Shown here piece by piece: positions 43,900-57,300 of a DNA stretch of 64,000 bases. The notes beneath the pieces are model-generated. The model was not told where the DNA came from, made no database searches, and saw nothing but the letters and a program-made list of their open reading frames with translations. The stretch lies in the NCBI GenBank assembly GCA_002118135.1, contig BDIU01000154.1, positions 248,165-312,164 of the forward strand. The letters are read 5' to 3'. The translations under genes and the position numbers were made by a program. Every line of letters begins with the position of its first letter. Position 1 is the stretch's first letter. This stretch comes from Trebouxia sp. TZW2008 (Eukaryota > Chlorophyta > Trebouxiophyceae > Trebouxiales > Trebouxiaceae).

Positions 43900-44578
43900 G
43901 ATGAGCCTCTACGACTTGAGCAAAGCAGCAAGAATGTCAAGCTTACAGAAAGAGGGGCTAGACACGCTGCAAGCGCAAACTTGGTTACGCAATCGATCTG
44001 CAGAAGAGTGTTATGCAGGTAAAGCCAGCAGAACACCTTGCGATCGCAAGGATTCTGCAGCACGTTGACTGATGCACTGCACACGTGCACAAGGCCACAG
44101 AGCCAATGCCCAGTTGAACTTACATATGCGCTGGCCAATGTTTTGCATCACAGTCCATTCAGTGATTGTCCTGTATAGACTCATCGCATGACGTTCAACA
44201 CGCCCTCCAATTTTGTATACTCAGAGTGATAGGCTCGAGCTCGCTCATTTCAGTGACACCGTGAGATTGTGATCAAGCAGGACACGGTCTCACTGCTAAG
44301 ATCTGATTACATGTAATGCGCTGTCCAGCGCAGGCTGTCGAACAGTATAGACATGATGTACACAGGCAGGAATAATCAATGCTGTCCTAGACCAGAAATT
44401 GTCATGTACATGTAGCTATTCAAAGCTACCAGATGTCTCCAAAGGCTGACTGGTCATGCAATTGCTGGCCATTGTCGACTTGTAGCCATCTCTCATGAGA
44501 GGCCAAGGAGAGGCAGTGGTGTATATATTGTTCAGGCAGCAGCCCTGACCCCTAGCTGCTGCCCTACTTGAGAGTTCA
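43900..44578. other. Intergenic between two tandem USP genes
   Basis: Contains the start region of USP-A and the 3' untranslated region of USP-B. The palindrome TTACATGTAA at 44307–44316 supplies the polyadenylation-like TGTAA on the minus strand, about 270 nt after the USP-B stop. No coding exon is seen. Confidence 0.5.
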
Positions 44579-47500
44579 TCATCCCCAGCAGGAGGTGACC
44601 CCTCCCCTACTTGGGATCCCCAGGAGGGTACCTGCTGCTGTGCGAGGGCCTGCTGCCACAGGTGATCTTGAGGCAGTGACTGAGGCACCTCCCAGCAGCT
44701 TCTTGGCACCTTTCCACATCTGCCCAAAGAGGCCTCTGAATTTACACATGAGCTTGAGATTCTGGAATACACAGCAGAGACCAAAACACTCTTGAGTCTT
44801 CTTCAATACACAGCTTAAGTAGGATCATGGCGGTTGGCTTTCGCTTAACCTGCAGAGACATCTTGTTGTGCACACAGTCATGGCAAAAGAAGCCAAGGCA
44901 CGTGCAGCATGTCCATGCCTTTCACTTGCCTCCAGAACTGCTTAATCTTGCATGATGGAGGCTGAGGCAATAGCCAACCAACAATGCACAATTTGTGTAG
45001 AGGTAAGTGGGATATTGCTCCACGACGGTTGAAAGCAGTATCATGTCAACATCAGGAGGTACACATGAAAAGGTGACCTGTTGCGTGTGTCTGCGCCCGC
45101 AGCGCTGCTGCAACCAGATGACTGCCCAGGCTGAGCCTGGAGTCTGTTTGGCTGCTGCAGAGGCGTCTTGTCCCCGTAGAACCAAGGGTTGAACAGGTCC
45201 TCAGCCTCACAAGCAGGCACTGGTTCAGAAGTGCTGCCCATGCAGGACTTGATCAGCCGCTTGGCTGTTTGCCTAGTGGACGCCAAGCGACTGCTGCCTA
45301 CTGCTGGCTGCCTGTGAGAGGCCTTCTGCCTTGAGCTGGGCAGCCTGTGGTTTGCAGCCGCCGGGGGGGTCACAGCTTGGTTGAGGGGGGTTGTAGGGGG
45401 GCTTGCAGGGGCCCGAATGGGGGAGTCTGGGGCAATGGAGACAGCGTCATCTCCGACACTCGCTTCACATGATGCTGCGGCGTGGGATTCAGCAGGACCA
45501 GCAGAGTCAGCTGCGTTGCCTGACTGAGCAGCGTGGCTTAAGCTGCGTGTAGGTGGTGGGCTGTCAACCTCAGCACCACAATATACCCCAAGCAGGTCCT
45601 CCCTGTAGAAAGCAGACATGTGGATCAATGCCAGTGTGACAGGCAACAAACAATACTGCATGACAATCAATTGGTGAAACAGTCATGCGGATACACTATA
45701 AGGTCAATCTTACACATGTCATACAGTCAACCCTGACAAACATCAGCTATTTAACAGCTGGAAAGCAGTAGCTGTTGTCACAAGACAGCGCTTGATGGAG
45801 CAGCAACACAATAGCACAAAGTGTGCTCACCTGGTACTGTTGTCAGCACCGCCGCCTGACGAGTGCAACCTGACATGTTGCAAGGAAATGCTGCCAAAGT
45901 GATACTTGAGGTTTTTCTCAGGGGGCGTGTCTGCAATTTGTTTGCCATTGCCCTTGCTGAGAGTCTCAGCTGGCAGGGCGTCTGTTTGAGACAGGGCTTT
46001 GGGTAGATATGCGCTGTCTTGAGTCACGTCTGGTTCAGTTGCTTGGCTTGCGTTGCCAGCACTGTTCTCTGCTGCAGCAGTGGTGTCACGGCTGTCTGTC
46101 ATATGTTCCAATGTCTCAAATATACAGTCACGAGCGCCTGTGGGCTGCTCTTGTGAGTCTGTGATGTCATATGGGCTGATTGAAATTGAAGGCTCTGATG
46201 GCCTTGAAGAGTGCTGCTGCTCAGCGCTTGGGCAGTGCATGCTGCCTGTCCTCATGTCTGTGCCATACACCTCAGCACTGGGTAATGCCTGGGCAGGTGA
46301 GTCCAGCAGTGTGAGGCGTGAGACTGACTCCTCAGCTGCTGCTTGAGGAAGTGGCACAGGCACAGTTGCAGGCATGGTTGGCTGCAGCTCCTTGTCTTCT
46401 GCTGCCACCTGGTTGGTGCCTGCTGTGGCACTGCAGCATCACAACACCCTATTGAGACTACATGACCATGCAAGCATGTCATGCTGTAGCCTTCTGCACA
46501 ACTTGAGCATGCTGGTTCCACAAAAATAAACAAGCGTTTTGATCTGTGAACATCAGTGTCACCTCATTTGACAACTCTTGAGCATGTTGGCAGGTGGAAG
46601 ACGCATTCTCAGAATGGCGATGCAAAGGATGCACACCTGCTGCAAGACAACTTGCCAGGAACCTTATTTTATCAATGAACAGCTCCACATAGAGCTGCGT
46701 GATGTTTGGCAAAACTTTATAAAGAACAGGGGAATGTCAAAGTCAAGTCAGATTCTGTGCATAACACATCCTCTCATATCAAGTACAAGATAGGCATAAC
46801 ATACATTGCTGATGGTATGCAGACCAAAGATATTAGATGAAATGTCAGACAGATATCAAGCCCTAATACACAGATGGGAGTCAGGGTCTCACCTTGTGAC
46901 ATTGTTGTCAGGCACCCGTTGACCAGTGCACGGCATGATGAAGGCAGCACTGGCTGCCTTTGCAGTGGACAGCTCAAGGTAGTCAAGCTGAGCAGTCTGC
47001 ACAGGTGCTGCAGTTTCTCCTGATGCATCAGACCTGCATGACACCAGCACATTTCTGGAATGCAAAGCGGGCAAAAAGCCCAACCAGCACCCAATGGCTA
47101 CATGCGTACCCTGAAGCTGACCTGACGCTGCGTGGTTCCTTGCAACTGGCCTCAACCACAAATAGTATTCTTATTGCTCATTGTGAAGCTGTTGTCACAT
47201 TACAAACAGTCAGAGTAGAATATGGCATCGAAAATGCCATTCAACTTCGTCATTTACTTGCATAGACTTGCTTCATTGCTGAAGCTACGTAAAGAGAACA
47301 GTCTCACATCTCTACAAATGCCAGAAGCAGGCATCCCAAAAGCAGCTGCAGCTGCTCTGCCATCCTGGCTGCAAAGAATGCAACTCTGCATGCAGCACAG
47401 GCTGTGCAGCTATTATACAAGTCTCACAGTGATGAAGGGTCTGCCAGGCAGAAGGTGGGGCTGGCCGCAGGCACAGCTGCTGCAGACTGCGCAGCTGCAA

Positions 47501-50500
47501 AGTCTTGAGCTGTCTCATGCGCCTCAGGGCTGAGCTGCAGTGACTGCACTGCTGCAAAGCGATCTTGAGTCTCTACAGACTGAGTCGGAGCAACTGAGGC
47601 AGCGCCAATCTCCCTGATTGGCTTGCCCAGGCTTGTCACCTCCAGCTGCAAATCCGCAGCTGGGGCTGCAGCTGTGGCTGTGCTACTGTCAAGCCCTGGC
47701 TCCCCATCAGATGCGCTGTGCTCATTTGTGCAGGCAGGTTCAGCAGGCTTTGGCTCATCCTGCGCTGTGGCAGCTGCAGCAAGGGCTTTCACCGTCATGG
47801 GCTGAGCCTGGACAAGCTCCGTGGGTGTGACATCAGTGGACTCAGAACATGTCAGCACCTCAAGCTCTGCGCCTGCTGACAGTTCACAGACTGTGGCAGC
47901 ATCTCTCCCAGACTCCAGTGGCTGAGGAGGGGCCTGGTATGGCTCAATGGTGTCAATTTCAGGCAGGACTTGGCTTGCCAATCCTGTTGCACCAGCAGCA
48001 CTGCCTTCAGCGGCCAAAGGCTGCACAGCGGCATGGTCTATTGGCTTTGCCAGGTCAAGCTCAGAGGTGTGTGAGACAATGGGCTGCACATCCTCACACT
48101 GTGCGAATTTGTCTGCAGGAGCACTGATGATGGCCTGGGACTGAAGACCAGCTGCAATGCTGTTCTTGAGTAGTGGAGCGATGCTAGGCAACTCCAAGTC
48201 CAATGACCGCTGCCCGGATGTGACTGAGTCAGTGCTGATATCAGATGGCTGAGCATCTGAAGCTAGCTCGGCATCAGCAGCAGACTGAACAGCAGGATCC
48301 TCACTGTTGGCAGCGGGTTGAATGGATTGAGTAGGCTCAGCGTCAGTGGTAGACTGATTAGCAGCAGTCTCTACAACAGCAGGCTCAGCAATACGGCAGG
48401 CAAAAGGCTGCATGGCACCATCAGGCTGAAATTCTTCAACAGTCTCAGCAGCAACTTGGATAGAAGCTGCGAGCTGGGCTTGTCGCTTCTGAGCCCTCTT
48501 GTCTGCCATCTTGGCCTGTGTGATGGCTGACTTGGCAGCTTTAGCCTGCTTGTGCTGTGCCTTCAGCTGCTGCTTGCTCAACACAGGGCTGTCCTCTGGT
48601 CGACTGCAGACCGAAATAGTTTGATGTGAGACATTGCAAGGGCAAAATCAAGCTTCTTTATGAAGTGGCAATGGCTACGCATATGCATTGTTGCAAATTC
48701 TGTACGCAGTGGCTGGCGCTGCAGTTGTCCATATGTAATAAGACGGCGCCATCATGCAAGGCAGTGACATCACATGGCTGCAAGTCTGCCTTGTGCAGCA
48801 AATCAGCATCACAGCTTTGCTCTCAGGTACTCAAGGAACTAACGCTAACACATTGTCAGCAGCACTGTGGGCTGAGTACAGATGGGACGTAGGGCTCTTG
48901 GTGCTTCACAATCAGTTGAGGCACTTAGCGCGACAAGACCCAGATGCTCAAAAGTGAAGCAAACATCCACAATCGATTCTGACCACTTTACAAGCAGTTT
49001 GCTGGCAAAGTGAAGCCTTTGCACAAGACACGCAAAGACACATACCTTGAGTTCTCAGCAACATATCTGCTGATGTTGCGCTCTGCCTGTACCCCCTCCT
49101 TCTGGCGCAGCTCCTTTCTGGCTGCCAACCTCTTTTCAGCGTAGGCCTGCTGACGCTGCTGCAGGCTCATCAGCTGATGCTCATGATCTTTGCGCGCCTG
49201 CTGTGCCTGCTTGGCTGCCTCAGCATGCTTGAATGCAGCAGCTTGGCGACGCTGCTGTACAGTCGGCTGCTGACGCTGCTGCCCTGACGGCTGCTGCATC
49301 TGCTGCTGCTGCCGCTGCTGCTGCTGGTGGTGATGCTGCTGCATGGCCTGGCCTGGCACACCAGACTGCTGCACATGTGCAGGTTGGGCTGAAAGACGCT
49401 CAGCTACAGCAGCTGCATCATGCTGAGCCTTGAAGGCCGCCAACATGGCCTCTTCTGCTTCGCAAGCCTGCTGGTCTGCAGCAAGCTGAGCTACGTCAAC
49501 AAAGTCAGCATCCTGAGGCTGCTGCAGGGCCTTGGAAGCATCTGCATCTGCCTTCTGCTTGGCATAGTAAGCCAGTGCCTGGCGTTGAGCCTCCCTCTCA
49601 TCAAGAGACAGCCCATCTTCATAATCTGAGCCCTCAGACTGCCCCAAGTCTTGCTGCGCTTCCCACCCAGTGTATTGTGACCGCTGAGCCAGGAGTGTTG
49701 GCATCTGGTCCAGGTCTAGACTGGCAACGGCCTTTTGCAGGGCTGCAGCCTTGGGCAGCGGTGGCACGTCACTGGGACGCAGCTCACTGGAGCCCTGCAG
49801 ACTGCACAAGAAGGAAAGCGATGTAAGTAAACATCAGCCATTGAATTGCTTGCAGCCACAAAACATTTAACGGTGTGTGTATGTGTGTCAGTACGTGTGT
49901 GCATATGTGCATGCATATGTGCGTGCATGCATGCAGACATGCATGCGTACATATATGTCTACATATGTACGTGTGCGCATGTGTGCACGTAGAGCACAAT
50001 GTAGCAGTACTGATGACTTGCTTGAGCAAGCACACTACATGAACAAGAAAGACTTGCAGTGTAAGAACAAAAGCTTGCTTGGCTGATGCAAATCCAGCCC
50101 CATCAAACAGCCTGCATGGCTGTGATGTGCTGATGCAAGGCAGCATGAACACTTCCCAACTTTCCGTGCGATGCACCAGTCTAAGTCAAATACAGCTTGG
50201 AAGCAAACAGAAGTTGCCACACCAACTGCAGTAGAGCTGATGATACTAACCTGCTGGGTGGCAGCATGAACACTTCACAACTTTTTATGCCATGCACCAG
50301 TCCAAGTCAACCAAAGCCTGGAAGCAAACAGATGCTGCCACACCAAGTGCAATAGAGCTGATGCTGATACTGACCTGCTGGGTGGCAGCCTGTAGTACAC
50401 TACCCCACAGACTTCGTCCTGGTGGGCTAGAGGCTCCAGCTCCTCACTGATCTCCCAGTCATCCCGGCGTAGCCAAGTCCCATCAGGGAGCCGCTGAAGG

Positions 50501-52185
50501 TAAGCATAATGACCCCTCTTACCGCCCTGGCCCATGTGCAGGACCACCCCATCCAGTGTGAAGTCAGTACCCCACCCATCTTCCAATGCATTTGGGGTGC
50601 AGAAGGGGGGCATTTCTAAGATGGAATGGTACTCAAGAGGGTCAGCAAACTTTTTGCCATCACGCTGCAGCACACATAAGTGATTTTGAGCACTGACTCA
50701 CTCACATATTATGGATCAGAGTCTGGATAGCACGGAAAGCAAAATTCAACTGAAATTGCCGTGAAGGGAAGAATGCAATGCATTGGGCTACAGGTCAGGG
50801 CTTGCAAATGCCAGATTGATGCTTGCACTACAGGTCACACCTATGCATGTCAATGCATGCAGGGTTTGCAATCATCTGCAATGCACTTGCTTCACTGGTG
50901 AGCAAGATTCAAGTGAGTTGTACGCGACCACAGAGCTTTGCCTACTGAACATGCCTGTGGCATGTGGACAAAGGCAGATACTGCATGCTTTTGTTTGTGA
51001 GCGGATCAAGGCAATTGCCTCATAGCAGTAAAGCCAGGAAGCATGGACCAATTGAACTGGAGCTCTTACACAGTCGTAGCAGATGCAATGAATACCAGCT
51101 GGGCAAGCAGAAGCGATTGTTTGATGCAGAACCATTGGGCAAAACATGCGGCTGATAATGCTTGAAAGTTCATTTGGCGATGTCTGTGATTGCTGTGTTG
51201 TTAGAAAGCTCTGGCATTGCTAAATTGGACCGACTTGAAATCCGCACTGTTGATTTGCAGTACGAGGGCAAGCAACAAGGCCTGCTGTCAGCAACTGGCA
51301 TTGAACGCTCTTTATTATATACGCTCTTACCGCTCCCCTCTTGATGTTGAGCACTAGCGCCTGGGGAAGACGCACCACCCTGCTTGAGACAAGCCCCTGA
51401 ACTTTGTCCTCTTCACCTTGACAGCACTCAATCGGCACATCCAGATCCGCTGCCATGAAAAAGTTTTCTAGACAGCCTTCCAGGGTTGGGGCAGCTAGGA
51501 CGAGGTCTAGGATGAGGATCTTCTGTGGGACTGCTTGGACCCTGGCCTGTTGGCAAGCCCCCTGGCAAACCCAGAAAGTTTGGATGGCCGTAGTGAAGAC
51601 GCTCTCAAACACCTCCTACATGCGACGCAAAGCAGTAGTGTATACAATGCTTTGTCGTTCATTCTGCAGATGAGCGGGTGATGTGTAATGGCTGACCTGA
51701 CTTGGGCTGAATGTCGGCTTGGCTTGACCCTGCTCCTGGAAGGGAGGGTCACCGGCAAGAAGGCTCAGCGTCCACTGCAGCGCTTCTGCCCAACATTGTT
51801 GCCGCTGTGCCGGGCCAGTGATGACCTGGACCTGTTCCAGAACTGCTGGGTGCCACTGTCCCAGCTCTTGCAGCAAGACTCCTGCATCGACTGATGCGCT
51901 GTCCTGCAGCATTGCTTCGCAGACCTCTAGCAAACGAGTCCATAGCCGCAGGTGCGATGAAGGTGGTGCTGAGCTGATTTGCTGGACCAGCAATCGGCTG
52001 ATGGCAGGATTGCGCAGAATAGTCTGCAGCCCTGCGTTGAAGAAGCACCTGCAAGACGAACTGCTGTAAGTAGAGCTGTACTGCGATTGACAGCCCGCGA
52101 AAAGGTCAAGCGGTGTTTACCAATTGGCGCCTGGTGGATTTTCAAGGCCTGTCCGACTCAGCTGCAACTCCAGCCCTGTAGGCAT
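44579..52185 (-). CDS. Large ubiquitin-specific protease (USP-B) with long Gln/Ala-rich extension
   Basis: Exons 52185–52121, 52048–51697, 51615–51331, 50664–50375, 49786–49046, 48603–47428, 47033–46893, 46430–45831, 45602–45078, 44735–44579 give about 1443 aa. Catalytic domain: GLENPPGANW then CFFNAGLQTIL (Cys23, again split by intron 1), finger VCQGAC and CCQGEE, ALVLNIKRGAV, GKRGHYAYLQ (His286), TWLRRDDW (Asp302/303), VCGVVYYRLP. The extension holds a Gln/His-rich coiled-coil (QQHHHQQQQRQQQQMQQ), Ala/Gln/Glu/Ser-rich disordered exons and a Pro-rich exon. It ends in a tail exon GLFGQMWKGAKKLLGG that matches the USP-A tail in position and sequence. All introns after the His-box exon are phase 2. 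An in-frame ATG at 52347 would add 54 residues; 52185 is preferred because USP-A also starts just before its Cys box. Confidence 0.86.
49870..49992. repeat. Alternating purine–pyrimidine tract (possible Z-DNA)
   Basis: About 120 bp of GTGTGTATGTGTG, GCATGCATATGTGCGTGC and GTACATATATGT-like alternation in an intron of USP-B. Its composition predicts left-handed DNA potential and copy-number instability. Confidence 0.75.
50139..50400 (-). repeat. Tandem copies of the His-box exon end and splice donor in USP-B
   Basis: A ~122-bp unit starting at GGCAGCATGAACACTTC occurs at 50139 and 50260 and its leading edge again at 50384, where it is the real exon end. Read on the minus strand, the sequence before the donor (CTGCCACCCAGCAG|GT) is present both at the true donor (exon end 50375) and at an intronic copy near 50251. 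The copies are about 85–90 percent identical by eye. Confidence 0.85.
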
Positions 52186-54315
52186 TGCCGCAACGCCCAC
52201 CGGCAGCACGTTCTCGAAATGACATGCAACGCCGGGCCGAGGTAAGGCACGCAACGAAGCTATGTGCGACCTGGTCCTGCAAGTCCTCGTTTGACCTATC
52301 GCAGCAAGAAGAAGACAAGTGCCAAACTTGATATTCCTTGCCTGCATGCATACTGCATGTCTGGCAGTTGCCGCACCATGTCATGTTCAGACCTTCACCA
52401 CTGCGGCTCACCATATGCATAGACATCGTTGGAGTTTGTGCGTGCGCGACGCAGCTTTGGAGACCCGAGCAAACCAAGGTGACGATCTCGGGACTACTGA
52501 GCATCAGGGTCAAGCTGCAACCCCTTCTGTGAATCTTGTGCCACGATCGCTGCTGGGAGATTGTCTTTCTAGTGGCTGTCCTTGCAACAAGATGTCACAC
52601 CGTCTCTGTTGCCTTGCATGCCTGTCAACAAGCAGCACATAGAACGCTGCTATTGCTGTTGCTAACACGCTCAAAACGTGGCACACGACACACCCCTCCT
52701 AGTCAGTAGAAAAAGGAAGCAATTATTGAAGGGGACGCAAACGTACGATTTGCCAAGCAGCATCACTACTCAAGCTTTGTAAACAGGCTTTGCATACCGC
52801 TTCATCAGTCCACCCTCGGCAGATGTGCTAAAGTGTGCAAATCCACATACGCATGATCACAATGGAACAGCTTAGCCTGCCAAGAGCTAATGTGTCTGAC
52901 TTGTAAATCCTGCGGCATATATGGCATGCAACCTGCGCCTTGCAGAAGTTATTTCAGGACTGCAGTACCGGTAATGTTTCACAAATGCAGTACGACAATC
53001 TGTAGCCCAGCAGTGGCTGTTTGAGCACAACACAGCAATATGCAGCTTATCACAGGTCCGTTGGATCAAGCTGAGTCAGCGTCTTGCCATCACACAGCTT
53101 GCAGGCGACTCACACCCAGTGATGGGGATAGTGACTACTGAAGTCCAGCTGTTTATGCAAAATAGTATTTACTGTCTGTTTGCTGCTGTATAGTACTGTG
53201 TGGCTGTGCAATATCTTGAAAAGATGTGACTCAGCATGCCCTTGAAGTATGGCCTTGCAAGGCATTGCTCTCAGCTTCCTGTTCAGGGTAGAGGATGGCT
53301 AAGCTCAATTTGAAGATCTCATGACCTGTGAGGCATGTGCTTGTGTGCGCTTAGAAGCACATATTCAGGGATGTGTCATGTCAACTAAAACTGGTAAGAC
53401 GAGCTTGCTTTTGCGTCATGGGCACCTCCTATTTTTGATGCTTGCGGCATATTCTTCACCAAGGGAATCCTGGCACTTCCTTATTGCTTTTGAAGTACTT
53501 TTACACCTATATGTGTGACAGTACTTGTGGGCTGCCAAGCAGTAGCAGCAGCAGATTGTTTGTTGAAGTGTCTTGTTGTGAATTCAGTCAAGTGCTTGCA
53601 ACAGACTTGGCATGCACAGATGAACCTGACAGGCCTAGGAACACACTTGGAACAAAGCCAAAAGCAAGCTTGCGCAAGCAAGAAAGCAATACATTATCAA
53701 TTCGGCAAATGCACATGTGTAGATTGTTCAGTTCATCCAGGGCACTTGGATTGTGCTGCCTGGGTCAGCAGAGACTTGGAGACATGTTGAGACGCTCGGT
53801 GCAGCATTATTGGAAGTGATTAGCCACTATAGCAGAATGGTCTGTGATTGTCAACCTGACTTATGGTTGCGGAGATGATTTCTATCTCGGCCGTTGTTTT
53901 TTGGGGTGGCTTTGCAATGATAATTTCATGACCATGGGGCTATATGCATGCTTACCAGCAGGGCAATGTCATTGGCAAAATCAAAGTTGAGTGACCAGCA
54001 TGCATGCACATATGCATTCTGAATTGAGCAACCTAGCGCAGGAGATCTCTAGCAGCACCGCACGCTATGGGCCAATTTTGTTTATCCCAATTTTGTTTAT
54101 CCCCCTTTCCCCCTGCACCTATGCCTGCTGTTGCTGGCAACAACGCGTTCAAGCTGTGGCCCGCTGAGAGAATGCATAAGCGTGAGTCATCGCAGGGTGA
54201 CTCATGGCCGCACGTGCATGACGTTGTCTACCACCTGCTCCTCCCCGAGCACCGACAAAGCGGTCTGCATGCTTAAGCTCAGGAGTTTGACGTCGCCACT
54301 TCGTATGTCTATGCC
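52186..54315. other. Intergenic, divergent promoters
   Basis: About 2.1 kb between USP-B (-) and the alpha/beta-hydrolase–GH130-like gene (+). A perfect 15-bp direct repeat, CCAATTTTGTTTATC, lies at 54072–54101, about 215 bp before the downstream start codon, and contains two CCAAT boxes. No gene is recognised; the frame at 53442–53819 (+) lacks motifs. Confidence 0.5.
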
Positions 54316-57300
54316 ATGTGGCAGGTCTTGCCTTTTTTAGCAATACTTCTGCTGCCTATTTCTGCTGCGCCTTTTCAAGGCTTTCAGGCAGTTGAGGATT
54401 GCAAGGCTGCAAGCTATGGACTTCCCGGCTTTCGCAGCTCCAGGAATCTGTTCCCACCAAAAGATATCTTGTGGGACGGCGTGGACAAGGTTGCTTTCCA
54501 GAACGTCGAATCCACCTGGCTAGCCGGCAATTTCCGAGATACTGGCTCGGCTTTTGTTGTTGTGCTCTTCGGCGGTGCGATACAACACAAAGAATACTGG
54601 CCGGAACCCAACTTGATGAGGACTCTTGCCGTCAATCACGGTATCAGCTCGCTCGCTGTCGATATTGCTGGCCGAGGCGAAAGCTGTGGCACTGAAGCAG
54701 TGCTTAACTACACCTCAGCGGTACGCGAGCTTACGCTTTCGTCGCCAATTCTAAGCTCCGCATACTTTCTCTCACACTCATTGGACGTGCAGCTTCAAGA
54801 CATGGCCGCTGCCGTTCACTTTGTGAATAATCTTCCTGGTCGATATGCTGGAGCACTGTTTGGTAATCCTGCAGCTTCCAACTTCCACCTTGTTGCTTGC
54901 TGCTTCTGAGTGTGCTGCATCTTTCCGCGATTATTTGGTAGTCTCAACATCTTGAAAGTTTGCAAAACTGCTGTTGCATTCAGGTCTCAGCTCAGCAGCT
55001 TCTTCACTTCTTTTCTACGCAGCTCGAGTTTCTGATGTGCCAGCTGTCTTTGCAGCAGAGCCAGATGACATTCTAGTACTGTCAGGTAACATCATCCTGT
55101 GATATGTCAAGAGTCCAGATGTTCTGCGCTCAGCAGGAGCTGCTTTTTGCCTCTTGGCTTTGCATCCACGTCCAGCTGCACTAGCTTGGCGCAGTAATAG
55201 TCTGACCTATTAGGGTTGCAGCTGTGCATGCGTCAAGTTCCTGCTGAGCTACTGCAAGCTAGTACAGGAAGTCAGAGTTACGCATCACCACTCGCTGGCA
55301 TTCTGCCTTTTCATAGCAGCTGTTGCAAGAAAGTGTGTAGTCATCTGTCAGAAGGCTTCAAGACAATTAGCCCTGTGCTCTGAGTCATTGGGCGCCAAGA
55401 CTGATTCACCTGTTGTTCTGTGTACCCTACCTCATTGCACCACACAGCGTCAAGATCAAAGAATGTGTCATGGACCTTATGCGTTGCTGTCCCTGCAGTG
55501 TTTGTTGACCAGTCTGCTGGCGGTGATCTCCCTCAAAGACTCAGCAGAGCTCCAGAGGTGGAAGTCACACTTCCTGTCACTGGTGATCACATTCTCTTAA
55601 CAGCAGAGGTCAGTCTTCCCATGCGTGTGCACAACTCATTTGCACTTGCTACTGCTGCTGCTGCTGCTGGACAGATTTTGGACAAAGCCACTCACTTGAT
55701 GCACAAAAGCCAGTGTGCGCCCTGCTGCGTTTCGTGAGGTGCTATTGCTGAAAGGTTCTGTCAAACAAAGTCTTCTCTGTATTTGTTTTGTTACACAGCA
55801 TGCCTGGTGCTTGTTACAGTCAATGGCGTGAAAGTGAGTGTAGCTTATGTGTGCCAGCAAATTTGACATATGCTTATATGCCTGCTGCAGAGCTATAAGG
55901 AGCTGAAGGCAATCAACCTGCAAGCTGAAATGTCTCAGATCCCATCAGATCTCCGGTTGTACTGGTACACCGCTGAGAATGGGGTACGCTTTCACAATAC
56001 ACTTGCTTGCAGTCTGCATGCTGGTCTTTAGCAGCATGTTTCCATGACAACGCACACACAGTCATGTCAAGCAATTGCAGTATCATCATGTGTGCAACGT
56101 GAATCTGGGCGGTATCGCTGTAGTACATTTGCTCATGGCCTTCAGGGGTTTCTCAATGTGCCATGCCTTGCTACTGTCATGCCTAGATAGCACTGCAAGC
56201 TTTCATGCATTAGTCTATCATGAATTGGGCTTGATGCTGAGATAGTGTACTGCTAGGAATGGCAAAGTGCCGGTGGGCATGCACAGTCTCACAAGAGCAA
56301 CAGGAAAGGCTGAGCTGGACATTTGGCTTGCGCTTGCAGGCTTCCCTCAAGAGCGAAATGAAGAACCTGACTTTCTCCCATATTAAGCATTTCCGGCATC
56401 GCCACTTCCCAGAGGCACAGCACGACTTCCGGCTTAAACGGCCAGACGACTTTTTAATGCAAACTGCCAGTGATATGGCAGGAGAGGCTCTTGATCAGGA
56501 AGCAGCTCTGCAGTACATGCGCAAACACAAGCAGCCGTCACAGTACACGCCCCAGCAGCAAACAAATCCTGGAGCGTCAGATGTGACCCAACGATTGACC
56601 CTGCAAGACCGCCAGCAAGCCAGGCGTTTGATAAGGCAACGGCGGCAAGTGCAGCCTAAAGCGATACCGCAGCACTTCTTCATCAATAAAGACTTTAAGT
56701 ATGGCAAAGACACAGGTAATGCACAGCAGCCCATGTCACATGTTCCGCACGTGGTCTTGCATTGTGCTCAGCACATCTGTCTATCCCACTGACAACTGAC
56801 ACTGTGTCAGTATAAGTTCTGCTGATTTACAAGTGTCTTCAGCCCACTTCCTTCAAGTTCACTGCATAATGGCCTACATGTCGTCTCTTGTGACCCATCA
56901 GTGTAAGCCCTAGAAAAAGAAAATTCTACGCCGTCAGGTGTCTCAACGGGAGCCTCTGTCTAAAGAGGCAGCCCGGGAAGTGTAAGCCCTACGTAAGATG
57001 TCTTGTACATGGTGGCTTCTTGTCTTAAAGATGCACACTACATCACCTCAATCTCATCATTTTGTCAGCCTGTTGTGGTGCAAGGAGCATTTTGGCGCAA
57101 CATTGCTGTGAAAAGCGTTGCGCTGCATCTGAAAACATGTAGATGTGTGAAAAGCTCAAACAATGTGTGATGCAGGTTTGGTGAACCCTGCTGCAGTAGA
57201 GTTGCAGCCGTTTGGTTGGCTGCTGATTGTGATGCATTACAAGGGCTGCTTTGGGTCTGACTGCCTTCTACAGGTTTGCTGCTGCTGTGCATAGCCTGCC

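Noticed and set aside
49233..49433. Poly-Ala plus-strand frame
   Set aside because: Antisense of the Gln/His-rich coiled-coil exon of USP-B.
53442..53819. 125-codon plus-strand frame between USP-B and the secreted protein gene
   Set aside because: No motif, no splice context, and overlapping frames of similar length.
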